Below, in pieces: positions 29,835 through 39,721 of a stretch of 64,000 nucleotides of DNA; positions within the stretch are counted from its first letter, which is position 1; each line of letters starts with the position of its first letter. A program made the translations under genes and the position numbers. Below the pieces are notes generated by a model. That model saw nothing but the letters and a program-made list of their open reading frames with translations, did no database searches and was not told the DNA's origin. The DNA is from Ilyonectria destructans (Eukaryota > Ascomycota > Sordariomycetes > Hypocreales > Nectriaceae): the NCBI GenBank assembly GCA_020740775.1, contig JAHEWK010000026.1:1-64000 (forward strand). The letters run 5' to 3'.

Positions 29835-32352
29835 TAGGGATGCATCGAGGTAAATTACCAGGAGGTAAATTACCAAAACCCCTAGGTAAATGACGGTCAT
29901 AAACCCGAGGTTTATGACGCGTCATTTATCACGTGCTTCCAGTACTATTTGGTGACTACGGAACGGCGTCGGTGGAATGATATACGCACATACAGTTTGG
30001 TGTGCATTGGTATTCGTCGGGGATGAGGTACCGATCACACCAAAATCGGCTGTGCGGGTACAAGAGGTCCATACCCCCGTGCAACGGCTCCGTGTTCGTT
30101 TCTTCGTCAAAACTCCCAGACTTGCTACTTCAATATGACAGTATTATATTTCTCGAAAGCCAACTTATTTACATTTCAACGTTAATAAACAGACTCTGTC
30201 TCTGCGTCCGTGCCTGCATCTACAAAAATGCAGTCCTGGAAGTCGTCCTCGAGCTCTAAGAGCAACTTCACGTCAGCCGTCTCCCAGGATTGGCCGCTCG
30301 GCATTCTCCAAGGTGTCTCTTGGGCTGTCTCAAGTTTTCTCAACACCCGACTATTCATATATATGAATGTCAATTTATTGGTGCTAGTGACAGTAAGACG
30401 ATTGCGAATCTTGTTGTGGAGGAAATTGATCGAGGAAAAAGATCTCTCAGAAGGTACGGAATTAGCCAAAGCGCCCAGTACTCGTTTGGCCAATGCAGCG
30501 AGTGATACATTCATAGAATGAAGATACCGCCAACTGTCAAGGACGTGTTGGTGGTGCGGAGTGCCCTCGGATGCTGCTCTGTATATGCGACTTCCTGGGC
30601 CAAAGAGGTTGCCCTCCCGAGCTCTAAATTGACAAAACTCCCGGAAGATATTGCCGTATTCCTCAGCGTTAGTGTTGTCCTCAAGAAAGTTATGTGCTCT
30701 TCTGACAATGTCTGTGGTCAACCAATGGTGCTTCGGGTCGGTAGTGGCAGGGTCCAAAGCAAAGGCCATGTAGTGTATGTCGTCCGTTTGCACGTCAAAC
30801 CGTTGCTTTCGTAATGCCTTCAGTTCTTGGTAGTTTATTAGTGGGTCCTGACCAGCCTCTTCCAATGCGTCCCATGAAGCCTGAATGGATAGCCAACGTG
30901 GAATGACCTCCCCAAGACCCGCGCGGTCGCGTTCTGAGTTGGCTTGGGCATGGCTAATCGGCTGAAGAACTTTGAATAACATTTCCAGATTGGCCCAAAA
31001 TTCGAGATCGTTGATATATGATATCACCTGAGGTAGACTTGACTGTGTCACCTGTTCCTCCTCTTTGACAATTACCGGCTTCATTCCGTTGAGAATAACT
31101 GGATCGCGTGCGAAAGCTCGAAGGGCGTCTTTGTTGGCAAACACAGATTTAACAGCAGCAAGTTGTGTTCCCCAGCGTGTGATTGCAGCAGTAATGAACG
31201 CCTTGCGCTGCCCGTAGCATTCCTGCTGATGAATGCGAAGCCTTGACAACTGCAATTTGGCTTTCTTAAAGAAGGCAATGAGAAAAGTAATCTTCCCAAA
31301 GATTGGCATCCACCGCTTCGACTCCACAATGTCTTTGATAAGCAATTGAAGTCCGTGAGAATCGCACAAGATATAAAGGCAGTGGCTGAACTCTGGCAGC
31401 GCTTTCATTTCTCGATGAAGCTTTCTCATCGTGCTACATGTATCTGTACAGATAGCATTCAGCCGCGAGAAATCGTGTCCGAATATTTCAAGAAGAGATG
31501 GCTTGATAAGGCTCAAGGTCGTCAATGCCGTGTGATCATGATCTTTAGTATCGATTGTCGTCCAGTAAAATGCAACCGAACTAGGAATTTCAGTAGATAT
31601 ATTGATAATTCGGTTGCTTGAGATATCATCTGAGGCATCGAATATGACGTTGAGATGCGGGGCCTCGTCCAGAAGAGCCTCGACACGTTGCTGATAGTCC
31701 AGGTAGACAGGGTCGAGGAATGAGGCAACTCGATTGCGATCTGGAGGTTTATATGCCGAATTTAGCATTTGGAATAGTTTCAGTGTCTCAGGCTCTTCAT
31801 AGAGGGAATAGGGTTTGCCGGAGGTAAAGACTGCGACGGCGGCTTGACGGTCCAATGCATCCTTAGATGCTTTGCTAACACTATCCAACTTAGTGTTGAT
31901 GAGCGGTTGTCGGCTGGGAATGACTTCATGAAGCTGTCGATATGCGGTGCATTGCGTGTGAAGGTGTCGAAGTTGTTTGGAGGTGTGCTTCGCCATAGTC
32001 TTTGAGCAGAGCTTGCAGACTACACGGTTCAGCGTAAAGCCCTCTTCCGAAGCCGGCCGGAAATATTCGTCAATGCCATGAAGTTTAGGACGACCTCCCC
32101 GATTGGTCATATTGACTCAGTAATGACCATAAATAGTTGTTGTCGGTGAAGAAATCTCAACAGCAACATCGGGGGATGATAAAGCCTCCTCAGGGGTCGC
32201 AACAACTCATGGTCGTCCCCCACCCCAACCCCTTTTGGGATAGTCACTAAACCCAATTAGGAAGGAGGTTTATGACGGTAAATTACCCGTCAGTTGGGGT
32301 TTATGACGTCAATTGGTAACTTGGGGTTTATGACGTCAAAAACGCATCCCTA
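29835..32352 (-). mobile_element. hAT transposon copy 2, complete
   Basis: It has the same 2,518-bp length and, as far as I compared, the same sequence as the copy at 15355-17872, in the opposite direction. Ends TAGGGATGC and GCATCCCTA and all reading frames are preserved. The 8-bp flanks (TTTTGAGT and GTCCAGAC) do not match. The right flank is the broken end of a CAGCGCTCC-type MITE. Confidence 0.92.
30182..32110 (-). CDS. hAT transposase, second identical copy
   Basis: A 642-residue transposase identical in translation to the one at 15597-17525, with the same BED finger, RNase H-like core and C-terminal dimerisation motif NSVPSERSFS. No stop or frameshift. Identity between the copies points to very recent transposition or gene conversion and argues against repeat-induced point mutation acting on them. 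Confidence 0.92.
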   Translation of the reverse strand: MTNRGGRPKLHGIDEYFRPASEEGFTLNRVVCKLCSKTMAKHTSKQLRHLHTQCTAYRQLHEVIPSRQPLINTKLDSVSKASKDALDRQAAVAVFTSGKPYSLYEEPETLKLFQMLNSAYKPPDRNRVASFLDPVYLDYQQRVEALLDEAPHLNVIFDASDDISSNRIINISTEIPSSVAFYWTTIDTKDHDHTALTTLSLIKPSLLEIFGHDFSRLNAICTDTCSTMRKLHREMKALPEFSHCLYILCDSHGLQLLIKDIVESKRWMPIFGKITFLIAFFKKAKLQLSRLRIHQQECYGQRKAFITAAITRWGTQLAAVKSVFANKDALRAFARDPVILNGMKPVIVKEEEQVTQSSLPQVISYINDLEFWANLEMLFKVLQPISHAQANSERDRAGLGEVIPRWLSIQASWDALEEAGQDPLINYQELKALRKQRFDVQTDDIHYMAFALDPATTDPKHHWLTTDIVRRAHNFLEDNTNAEEYGNIFREFCQFRAREGNLFGPGSRIYRAASEGTPHHQHVLDSWRYLHSMNVSLAALAKRVLGALANSVPSERSFSSINFLHNKIRNRLTVTSTNKLTFIYMNSRVLRKLETAQETPWRMPSGQSWETADVKLLLELEDDFQDCIFVDAGTDAETESVY

Positions 32353-32387
32353 GTCCAGACGGACTGATTGGACTATTAGGAGCGCTG
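32353..32387. repeat. Broken MITE end against hAT copy 2
   Basis: Thirty-five bp ending GGACTATTAGGAGCGCTG match the terminal repeat of the MITE at 23929-24255. The rest of the MITE is missing, replaced on the left by hAT copy 2. Confidence 0.7.
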
Positions 32388-32822
32388 GCAGCCTCTTCCA
32401 ACTTCAATCCAACTGAAATATACTTGGCTAGATGTCAATCCAACTGCGAGGAGGGACCAGTTGAGTTGAATTGGTTGATTACGCACTCTGCTACCTTGAG
32501 AGATTGCCTTTCTAACTGGAAGGTTGCCAAGCCAGCCAGTTCAATTTCGTTGGTAGACCTAGGATGAACCAGTAACCCACGTCCGCTTGGGGTTTAAATT
32601 GAGATGCATACCGTCACTGAGAAATTCATGGATTTACTTTGCTCCCTGTAGGCACGTCGCCTCCCATTCCACCATGATCTGCTCCAGGACCATTGCCGGA
32701 TTTGTGCCAACCTTGCTCCCAAAACAACATGGATCGCCCCGACGCAGACCAGACTACAGCGGCAGCTTTTGACCGCCAACCTGTTCAATATTGGTATTCC
32801 TCTTGAAATACACGGATCCCTC
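32388..32822. other. Intergenic, no gene recognised
   Basis: Contains several TCCAACT/AGTTGGA-like words (near 32397-32470) and the 3' side of the MYND gene. No gene. Confidence 0.5.
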
Positions 32823-33569
32823 CTAATTATGGTGAGTGATGTTCCCAGTCGTGCTATCTACAGTGGATATTTTCATGTCTCCCGAGTTTCCCTGCTCCAT
32901 AGCCACCATGAGCTTTCTCATGGGCGTTCCACTCTGACCTCCCGGGCCGCGCTGAAGAGCAGCTTCGGCAAACATGCGGAGCTGCATGGGGAATTGAGGA
33001 TCACCATAATGCTCAACGATGTCGCTCTTCTCAATGGCGCACATGAGGTTCTGCCACACACTCTCATCCATGCCAAATGTCTCGCAGGTCTTTCGCTTCT
33101 CCTCGTTCCACCACTCAGGAAGTAGGCCAGGGCGGCGTTCAGCAACGTTCAAAAACCGTCGGAAGCCAGGGAGTCCATTGGGGTTTCCAGCGTACAGACT
33201 GTCAAAGTCCACATCGCCCTCCATGGTGTAATCATCCTCGGTCCTGAGACGATAGGCCTCGAGGAGCAGTCTGTAGACGTCCGTTTCCGAGCGGCCATGC
33301 AGCCAAGTATTGTTGTCGAGGCGGGTGAACGGGTCAGGGATGCCTTTGTCGAGGCCCTGAGGCGGGGACAAGACCAGTTGCGGAGGACGCGGTGGAGCGT
33401 TGGACGGGACGGATTGGGGAGTGGTCTTTTTTCCACAGATTGTTTTGTGGACTTTCCAGTCTGCCTTTTGGCATTCTCGAGAGCAGTACGGCGTGTCGGT
33501 GCATTTGGCACAGCGTTTAATGCTTGTTTCTGCTGATGTTTTCTTGCAAACGGTACAAGCGAGGGCCAT
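32823..33569 (-). CDS. MYND zinc-finger protein
   Basis: A 248-residue protein with a complete MYND finger at the N terminus: C5, C8, C20, C23, C29, C33, H41 and C45, binding two zinc ions and normally mediating protein-protein contacts. After a Pro-rich linker (about 50-75) the remaining 170 residues form a helical domain of unknown function seen in small fungal MYND proteins. No SET domain is present, so it is not a Smyd-type methyltransferase. The start is the first Met, four residues before the first zinc Cys. No intron. It is divergent from the putative ATC hydrolase gene, and the 553-bp shared upstream region holds a transposon-end relic. Confidence 0.9.
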   Translation of the reverse strand: MALACTVCKKTSAETSIKRCAKCTDTPYCSRECQKADWKVHKTICGKKTTPQSVPSNAPPRPPQLVLSPPQGLDKGIPDPFTRLDNNTWLHGRSETDVYRLLLEAYRLRTEDDYTMEGDVDFDSLYAGNPNGLPGFRRFLNVAERRPGLLPEWWNEEKRKTCETFGMDESVWQNLMCAIEKSDIVEHYGDPQFPMQLRMFAEAALQRGPGGQSGTPMRKLMVAMEQGNSGDMKISTVDSTTGNITHHN

Positions 33570-33887
33570 GACGGATGGATGTCGAGATGAGCGGTGCTAA
33601 GAACTGGGGCCTGAGCTTTGATGCGATCGCTCCGTGGTAATTGCAAGTTTCGACGACGGCCAATATTGCATGGAGATAACGTACCTTAAAGCCGGAATTG
33701 GCAATCTTTGATGCCCATTTCACAGTGGAAAAGGTGGCAGATGCGAGGGGAGACCCGGGAGAGATTGTTTGGCTGTGACGAGAGAGTCACGGCACTAAGT
33801 CACCATCATGCATCAGGCTAGGCGGTGAGGCCGGGCAGAACGGTAAGTAACGCCCGTAGGAGACGGAAGAATGGATGGACCGAAGGA

Positions 33888-33927
33888 GTACATGGTTTTG
33901 TCACCCATGTGGTAATGTGCGACCGTA
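33888..33927. repeat. Solo terminal repeat of the IS3EU-like transposon
   Basis: Forty bp, starting GTACATGGTTTTGTCACCC and ending GACCGTA, are identical to the right end of the IS3EU-like element (52963-53002). No other end and no coding part are nearby. It lies in the shared promoter region of the MYND and ATC hydrolase genes. Confidence 0.85.
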
Positions 33928-33928
33928 T

Positions 33929-33989
33929 ACAGCCGCCCGTCGGGTGAAACTGAACGCCGGCTGACAGCCGCTTGTCGGGCGAATCTGAA
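33929..33989. repeat. Imperfect direct repeat in divergent promoter
   Basis: ACAGCCGCCCGTCGGGTGAA (33929 on) recurs as ACAGCCGCTTGTCGGGCGAA at 33964 on; each unit ends CTGAA, about 26 bp with four differences. It directly follows the transposon-end relic. Confidence 0.75.
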
Positions 33990-34122
33990 GGATGCTGACA
34001 ACGAAGCATCTGGTTTCTGGACGTGATATAATGGTGGATTCTTTGTCCTTTCTCAGAGACAGATGCAAGAGATTGACCTCTTTTCCCGTTGATATTGACC
34101 TCTCAGCAGTTGACACCTCTCA

Positions 34123-34980
34123 ATGAAGCGCCTTATCGAAACCAGCCTGTCTTGCTCGCGGAGACGCTTCATCTCCGGCGCGTTGCGGAGGACTTCACCT
34201 ACGACCTTCTACCAACGACATGATGCATCACGACATGCGCCTCTATCAACAGATACCCAAGATGACATGTCCAAGCGAATCTCGTCCTCCATGACAGCTA
34301 AGTCAAAGGAACTGCCCCCAGACGATTATCACAACAAAGAATATTCCTTCGGCGTGGGCTTCCTCTACTCCCTCGGCCATGTATACCAGCAAACATACCA
34401 ACAGCCCCTCCCGCCAACCCAACTACAACAGATGGAAGCCGAAGCCAAAGCCATCATGCACCAGTTCGGCGACACTGGCGGCTCGTCCACCCCCCGCGCC
34501 ATCAACACCGAGTTCACTGCCTACATGGTATCCCCCTACCGCGTCCTCAAAGCCAACGGCAGATCCGTCCTGCAGATCCGCAGTCTGCTCGAGGGTGCCC
34601 TCCGGCACACCATGGCGTGGTCCTCACAGGTTGTGCGCGAGCAGCTCGACTCTGCGCCCGACGCGTTCGCGAGCCTCGTGCGGGACTCGAAGGACAAGGA
34701 GGAGAACTTTTACGTGGAGGGGGACTTCCAGCTCCGCCGGGCGCGCGACCTGCCGGACTCGTATAGCTTGGAGGTGCACGGCTGCTGGTACATGAATACG
34801 CTGGAGCGGCTCGGTGCGCGCGAGATTGGGCCGAGTTTCTGCGCTTTTGACAGGAGTTGGTATGACACTATTGCTCCAGAGCGGCATGGGGTTAGGTTTA
34901 CGAGGCCGACCACCATTGCCGAGGGTGCTGATCGGTGTCGCTTCAACATTGATCGTGTAAAAAAGACGAGGGAGGATTGA
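34123..34980 (+). CDS. Putative ATC hydrolase family protein
   Basis: A 285-residue protein. From about residue 75 it resembles the family named after L-2-amino-thiazoline-4-carboxylate hydrolase, whose founding bacterial enzyme opens a thiazoline ring on the way to L-cysteine. The family signature appears near the C terminus: a Cys-x-x-Asp motif (FCAFD), then a tryptophan and the RFTRPTTIAEGADRCRFN block. The true substrate in fungi is unknown. The first 40 residues are rich in Arg and Ser with few acids, as in a mitochondrial targeting sequence. If the ATG at 34267 is used instead, this leader is lost. No intron or lesion. It is divergently arranged with the MYND gene. Confidence 0.75.
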   Translation: MKRLIETSLSCSRRRFISGALRRTSPTTFYQRHDASRHAPLSTDTQDDMSKRISSSMTAKSKELPPDDYHNKEYSFGVGFLYSLGHVYQQTYQQPLPPTQLQQMEAEAKAIMHQFGDTGGSSTPRAINTEFTAYMVSPYRVLKANGRSVLQIRSLLEGALRHTMAWSSQVVREQLDSAPDAFASLVRDSKDKEENFYVEGDFQLRRARDLPDSYSLEVHGCWYMNTLERLGAREIGPSFCAFDRSWYDTIAPERHGVRFTRPTTIAEGADRCRFNIDRVKKTRED

Positions 34981-36876
34981 GTCTGCAGTTGTTTTGGATG
35001 TATAGCAAGGCGGCGACAAGAGTCGAGAGAGCTATTGCGTCGCATTCGCGCATGTAAGTTGTGTAGTTTTCGAGAACCCTGCTCTTCTAAATTCAACTCT
35101 TCTATAACCAAAGGCCAGTGCGAGGAAGAGGCCGATCCTGGTCCCTGTCATGGTGAGCGTAATATATGTCAACGGAAAGGAGTGCAAGTCGTCTCACCTA
35201 GAGAGTAAACAATATCTATGTCCATCAGGCACTACCAAAAAATCGTGGACAGCCCCAACATTCGTGGACACCAAACTGCCACAAATTTGGTATGAAAAAG
35301 GCCCTTTTTCGATCAATTGATTCAGACACGGTTGATGTAGAGCTCCCCCTGGATGAAGACGATGACGGAAGAGAGCTTGCAACGGTAGCTGAGTATCACC
35401 AAAACTACAAAGCTCTCCTCCAGACCCTACAAAATGCCATACGGGATTCCGACGCTACAAGGGACTCCCCGGTCTTACGCAGCCTGGTGCGGGACCTGTG
35501 CGAAGAGAACCCGGCTGAAGAGGGCAGGCCTTTTGTCCAACGCCATGAAGGTTTTTACCATGGAATCTTGGGTGGGGGGGGGGGGGTTGACACAGAACAG
35601 AAAGGAAGCCTGGTTCCAATGAGGACTTATCACTGTTATCAGGGTATACCAGATTGAAAAAAAACTGGAGAGGAGCTGTAAAGACTCCGTAGGAGTGGTC
35701 AAGGTAAAAGGTCTAAGTCGGAGCAGAAGACGATATCGATAGCAACGGATGCCGGTACACCGCAGAACTGTATGGTCTGAGTATTACCTCAGATGAGCAA
35801 TGGTTCCTTCTGCGTCTTGCGACAGACTTGCATTCAGCATAGATAGAGGTTGAAGTCTCATGCCGCAATAAGACTCAGGGAGGAAGCAGTGACGGGATAA
35901 TTGCGCCATGGTCTCGCCCCTGTTTACAATTGCTGATGAGGGAGAACAGCATGAATCAGAGCCATGGGAGGCGGCCGAGTATCTCAGCCCTGGCGACCGT
36001 TAACACACGCTACTTCCACTCAGTATGGCTCATTTCAGAGGGCGGAGGGTCTCGCGTGCGGGCTGCATGGGTTACCCGTGTTCTTCATCTGGTCTTCTGA
36101 CTGGGCCCCTATTCATTAGCGTCGGTTCTGTCTGCAACCATGATCTTCGTGGGGAGAGTTGACATGCCGTCGAAGTGGGGCAAGTCCCAAACTGACAGTG
36201 GTCTCGACTCCTCGAGAGCCAGGGCGAGATCAGCTCCCGCAGGGTTCACAAGTTAGGCGGGCACTAATTGGGTTAGAGTGCTCTGGAGTGACGTAAGACC
36301 GTTAAGGCACCACTAGGCATAACTTAGGATGATTGGGGCCCGACCCTGATTAACTTTCAGCTGGGCACCCGCAGAGTTCATGGCTTGCTGAAGAGGCGCT
36401 GTCCCAACGCTCGAAGAAGCAAAGCGAGATTCCACCAACAAATCATTGCCATAAAGCTATCAGCCTTGCCGCACATTTTGCGAGCGTGACCGCCCGTAGT
36501 GCTAAAGAATAGGTTCCAGGACAGGATGAGTTCTCGCGCCATTGTGTGCTGTTTTAACCGAGTTCACAGGTGGCTGCTCTTTCGTTCAATAAACCAATCA
36601 ACTATGAACGATGACCACAGACCACCTCTAAGGTCTCCACTTGCACTCAGTCCTGTACACCATCACCGGGTGCGGGCGATGTCACGAGAGGGGATGATAA
36701 AGATGGCAGAATCCCACTTCCCGAATCTCGACTATTCTCCAGAGTTGGCACCAGTTATCACAGCGTACCGGCTGTGTATCATTGTTTGAATGTGTCCCGA
36801 AGACGACTTTGTTTCCTGAGTTTTGGGTCTCAGACTTTCCACACGACTCCTCCCGGCTCCCGCACAAGTCGTCAAA
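34981..36876. other. Intergenic, no gene recognised
   Basis: About 1.9 kb. An acidic plus-strand frame (35292-35657) is open for 121 codons but matches nothing I know and ends in a glycine run encoded by 13 consecutive G at 35574-35586. AATCGTGGACAGCC and ATTCGTGGACACC at 35243-35272 form a short direct repeat. The last 100 bp form the leader of the GPCR gene. Confidence 0.5.
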
Positions 36877-38349
36877 ATGTCCTCCCCTGCACAGCTTGAA
36901 ACGCTTGCGTTGCTGGAGCGGCTTGGAGGCTCCATCAGCCTCGTTTCAGTACTGATCATCTTTTTGACGTATGGGACCATCGCGCGAGTCCGTAATCCCC
37001 GAAATACCTTTATTGTATTTGCCAGCATCGCCAATGTAGGCGCAAGTATAGGCTGCATTATCTCTCAGGATGGTTTGCATTCTGGCGAGGACTCCCCCCT
37101 CTGTAGGGCGCAAAGCTTCCTGGTACACATGTAAGTATAAAATGACTCTGGTAAAGCTAGTTAATAGTAATGCTATAACATGACCCTAGGTTTATGCAGT
37201 CTGATGCCTGGTGGTCCTTTGGAATGTCGTTTAATACCTACCTGGTTGTCTCTGGCCATACAAACCCAAACACCTTTAATAAGTGGCTGTACTCCCTTAT
37301 CTGCTTCGGAGGGCCCTTTATTACTGGTTTTACGCTATTTTTCATCTCTGATCCAATCCGCGGTCCCGTATATGGCGCGACCACAGTGAGTTACCCGCTT
37401 CTTCCCTTGAAAGAGCTGGAACTTTATTCTAACGCCTGATTAAGGTCTGGTGTTGGATTCGAGAAGACTGGGCCAGCATTCGAGTCTTTACCTCTTATAT
37501 CTTCGTATGGATTTGCATTATTGGATCACTCATTCTGAACACGATTGTTGGCTATCGTATCTTTCACACAAGAAACCAAATCCGAAACTTCTCAAATTCA
37601 CAAAGCCAACACTCTGCTATTGATAATCAGGTAGTATTATGCCATTGACCCCTATTTTATGATACGTTTTAACTGATAAATATAAATAGTTACCACTAAC
37701 AAATACGCGCTCTAATACGCAGGGCTCCGAACATCCGATGATTGTTACCAACGTCTCTATTACTCTCGCGCCGGCCTCCAATATCGCAAAGCCTATGCCA
37801 ATATGTGTCAATTCGACGTTACAGACCCCAGAAACCTTTCTACACAACCAAACGAGCAGACGCTCCTTGGCGATAACGTCACATAGTGGTAGTAATAACA
37901 TTCCCAAAACACCACGCATCGTCAAGACAACCAAGGGGGTTATATCTAGGTTCCGCCTCCAAGACCCTGTCAAGCAAGCATATCTCCGTACAACCTTTAT
38001 GTTTACTCTAAGCGTCCTTGTCACATGGGTTCCAGCAAGCATCAACCGCATCCGCAGCATGCAAGGCGGCGGAGTCCCATATTCGAACCAGGTTGTCATG
38101 GCGGCCGTCATGCCACTCCAGGGGCTATGGAATGCTCTAATTTTCTTCATAACCAGTCACAAAGTTCTACGCGAGGTGGCGCGGGAGAAGTGGGGTCTCT
38201 GGGTCTTGAAGTCTACGACCATCGATGGGGAGGTGGTGGAAAGGGTGGCTATAGGGGAGGCACATGTGGATGAAGATCCAGACAGAACTGATTCAGGAAG
38301 CGACATTGAGCTCCGTCATGTATCCAGATCATCAATGAAGGGGAATTGA
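36877..38349 (+). CDS. cAMP-receptor-like G protein-coupled receptor
   Basis: Four exons: 36877-37130, 37190-37385, 37445-37630 and 37723-38349. The introns are 59, 59 and 92 bp with GT..AG ends, and the joined frame gives 420 residues. I chose the ATG at 36877 (context CAAAATGTCC) over the in-frame ATG at 36823. Helices 1-5 fall in exons 1-3, a long polar third intracellular loop of about 90 residues follows in exon 4, then helices 6 and 7 (LSVLVTWVPASINRI and MPLQGLWNALIFF) and a short acidic tail. The WxxxxSxN-like core in helix 3 and the NALIFF end fit the fungal class related to Dictyostelium cAMP receptors. The ligand is unknown. Signalling would be through heterotrimeric G proteins at the plasma membrane. 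Confidence 0.88.
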
Positions 38350-38515
38350 TGAGGGACCTGGTTAAGGAGCCGACAGGTTACAGAATACGAATATGCTTCA
38401 ATGCCTTAACGTGCTCCATAGGCGGGTGGGCCACCCGGGTGAGTGGGCCACTCTCTACCACACAAGAAGCAATTGTCCCCAATTGCTGCATCACAACACT
38501 AAAAACCAACCACGA

Positions 38516-39404
38516 TTACATCGTAATTGGCGAATCAGACAATTCTGTAGCCTCTTGACAAGTGCGGGCATTGTGGCCAGGCTTGCCACAAATACCACAG
38601 CCTCGCGCCTTCGTCTGAGGCCTCTTGGCACTCCCACTTCTCTGCTGCGTCTCCTCTGTTTCTTCTTTATCCACAGGCTTCTGATCTATCAATTCCTGTG
38701 CGTCTTTCACAGTCAGGGATCCTCCGAGTCGCACTCGTGTTCTTTTAGCCCCCCGGCGTTTGCTCAGAGCTTCGTTGGCCCTCCGTAGAGAAGAAACTTC
38801 GGCCTCTAAGATGGCCATCCGGTGCATTATGGCCTTGGCGCCTTTCGCAAACTGGTCAACAGCGTTTAGCATTGGCGTTGGTGAGCTATTTTGGTGGTTG
38901 GAAATACGAGTCTTTATCAGCTCTGACTGCGAGGTGGCTTCCGAAGGTTTCTGAGGTGTCTTGGGGATCCAAGGGTTAGCTGAAGTCTAGGGGGGGCTGG
39001 TGGGTGTTGGAGTCCGTATCTGGACATCTAGCTTTGCAAGAACCCTTTCTGGATTGTTCGGTACCAGTCCAGCTCCTATGAAGCCACCCTGTATATTTTT
39101 CTCCGTCATAGAAGCAAAGAAGGCCTCGCGAAATGCGCACAGAAACTCCACCTTGCTCACATGTGTAATATGTTCCAGCATCAAGCCCTCGATCTGGCGG
39201 CCGTATGCCTTTTTCATGGGCCCGAAGCATCCAACATCCAATGGCTGGAGGTAGTGAGACGAATGAAGAGGTATGCACAGTGTGATGATATTATATTCTC
39301 TACAGTAGAGTTCGAACATAGTAGAGTGGTGGCTCTCGTGGCCATCAAGGATCAACAGCCGATAAATGCCCTTCGTACGACACGCTGTATGCTTGTCGAA
39401 TAGA
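38516..39404 (-). pseudogene. Fot1/pogo-type transposase, C-terminal part
   Basis: On the minus strand similarity begins near 39404 (FDKHTACRTKGIYR) and passes through LILDGHESHHS (second catalytic Asp) and SHYLQPLDVGCFGP (third catalytic Asp). A basic C-terminal region follows, with a leucine-rich coiled stretch and a CCHC zinc knuckle (CGICGKPGHNARTC). One in-frame TAG at 38987-38989 interrupts it, and the frame continues after it. The N-terminal DNA-binding domain and first catalytic Asp are absent, so the copy is dead. Similarity stops just upstream of 39404, with no terminal repeat found on that side. Confidence 0.88.
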
Positions 39405-39540
39405 GATAATGAAATGTTTACGTCGATGCGATTTTAGCTCCGGCTTAGAGATCCGGAGAGCTGGCATGCGCCACAAAATCGAGTTGCATTCCTCCCACGA
39501 TGGACCATCGCCACGTCGACTGCACTGTCGTGTCTAGATC
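39405..39540. other. Short spacer between pogo relic and split frame
   Basis: Nothing recognised. Confidence 0.4.
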
Positions 39541-39712
39541 GTGGGGAGGGGTCTCGTCAACGGATCTGCTTGACGGATCTGGAGGATGGTCGCGTTCGGC
39601 ACCGGCAAGTGGGGATGGGGCCGAATGCAGAAGCCTCGCAGCCTGCCGGGGGGAGATGCAAGGTCAGCATACCGGTGTACCGGGTGTGGTGAAACAGCGG
39701 TTTCAGCTGCCA
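39541..39712 (-). pseudogene. Downstream half of a reading frame split by the MULE
   Basis: Removing the MULE and one copy of its 9-bp target duplication joins this segment in phase with the minus-strand frame at 42948-43125. This half supplies about 57 codons and ends at a TAG at 39541-39543. It is Pro- and Arg-rich. I do not recognise the product. Confidence 0.45.
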
Positions 39713-39721
39713 GGAAATCTC

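Noticed and set aside
15355..32352. Inversion between the two hAT copies as explanation of missing TSDs
   Set aside because: Swapping the inner flanks does not restore matching 8-bp repeats.
35292..35657. Acidic plus-strand gene
   Set aside because: Open for 121 codons, but it runs into a 13-G tract and shows no recognised motif or intron signals; may be chance or a relic.
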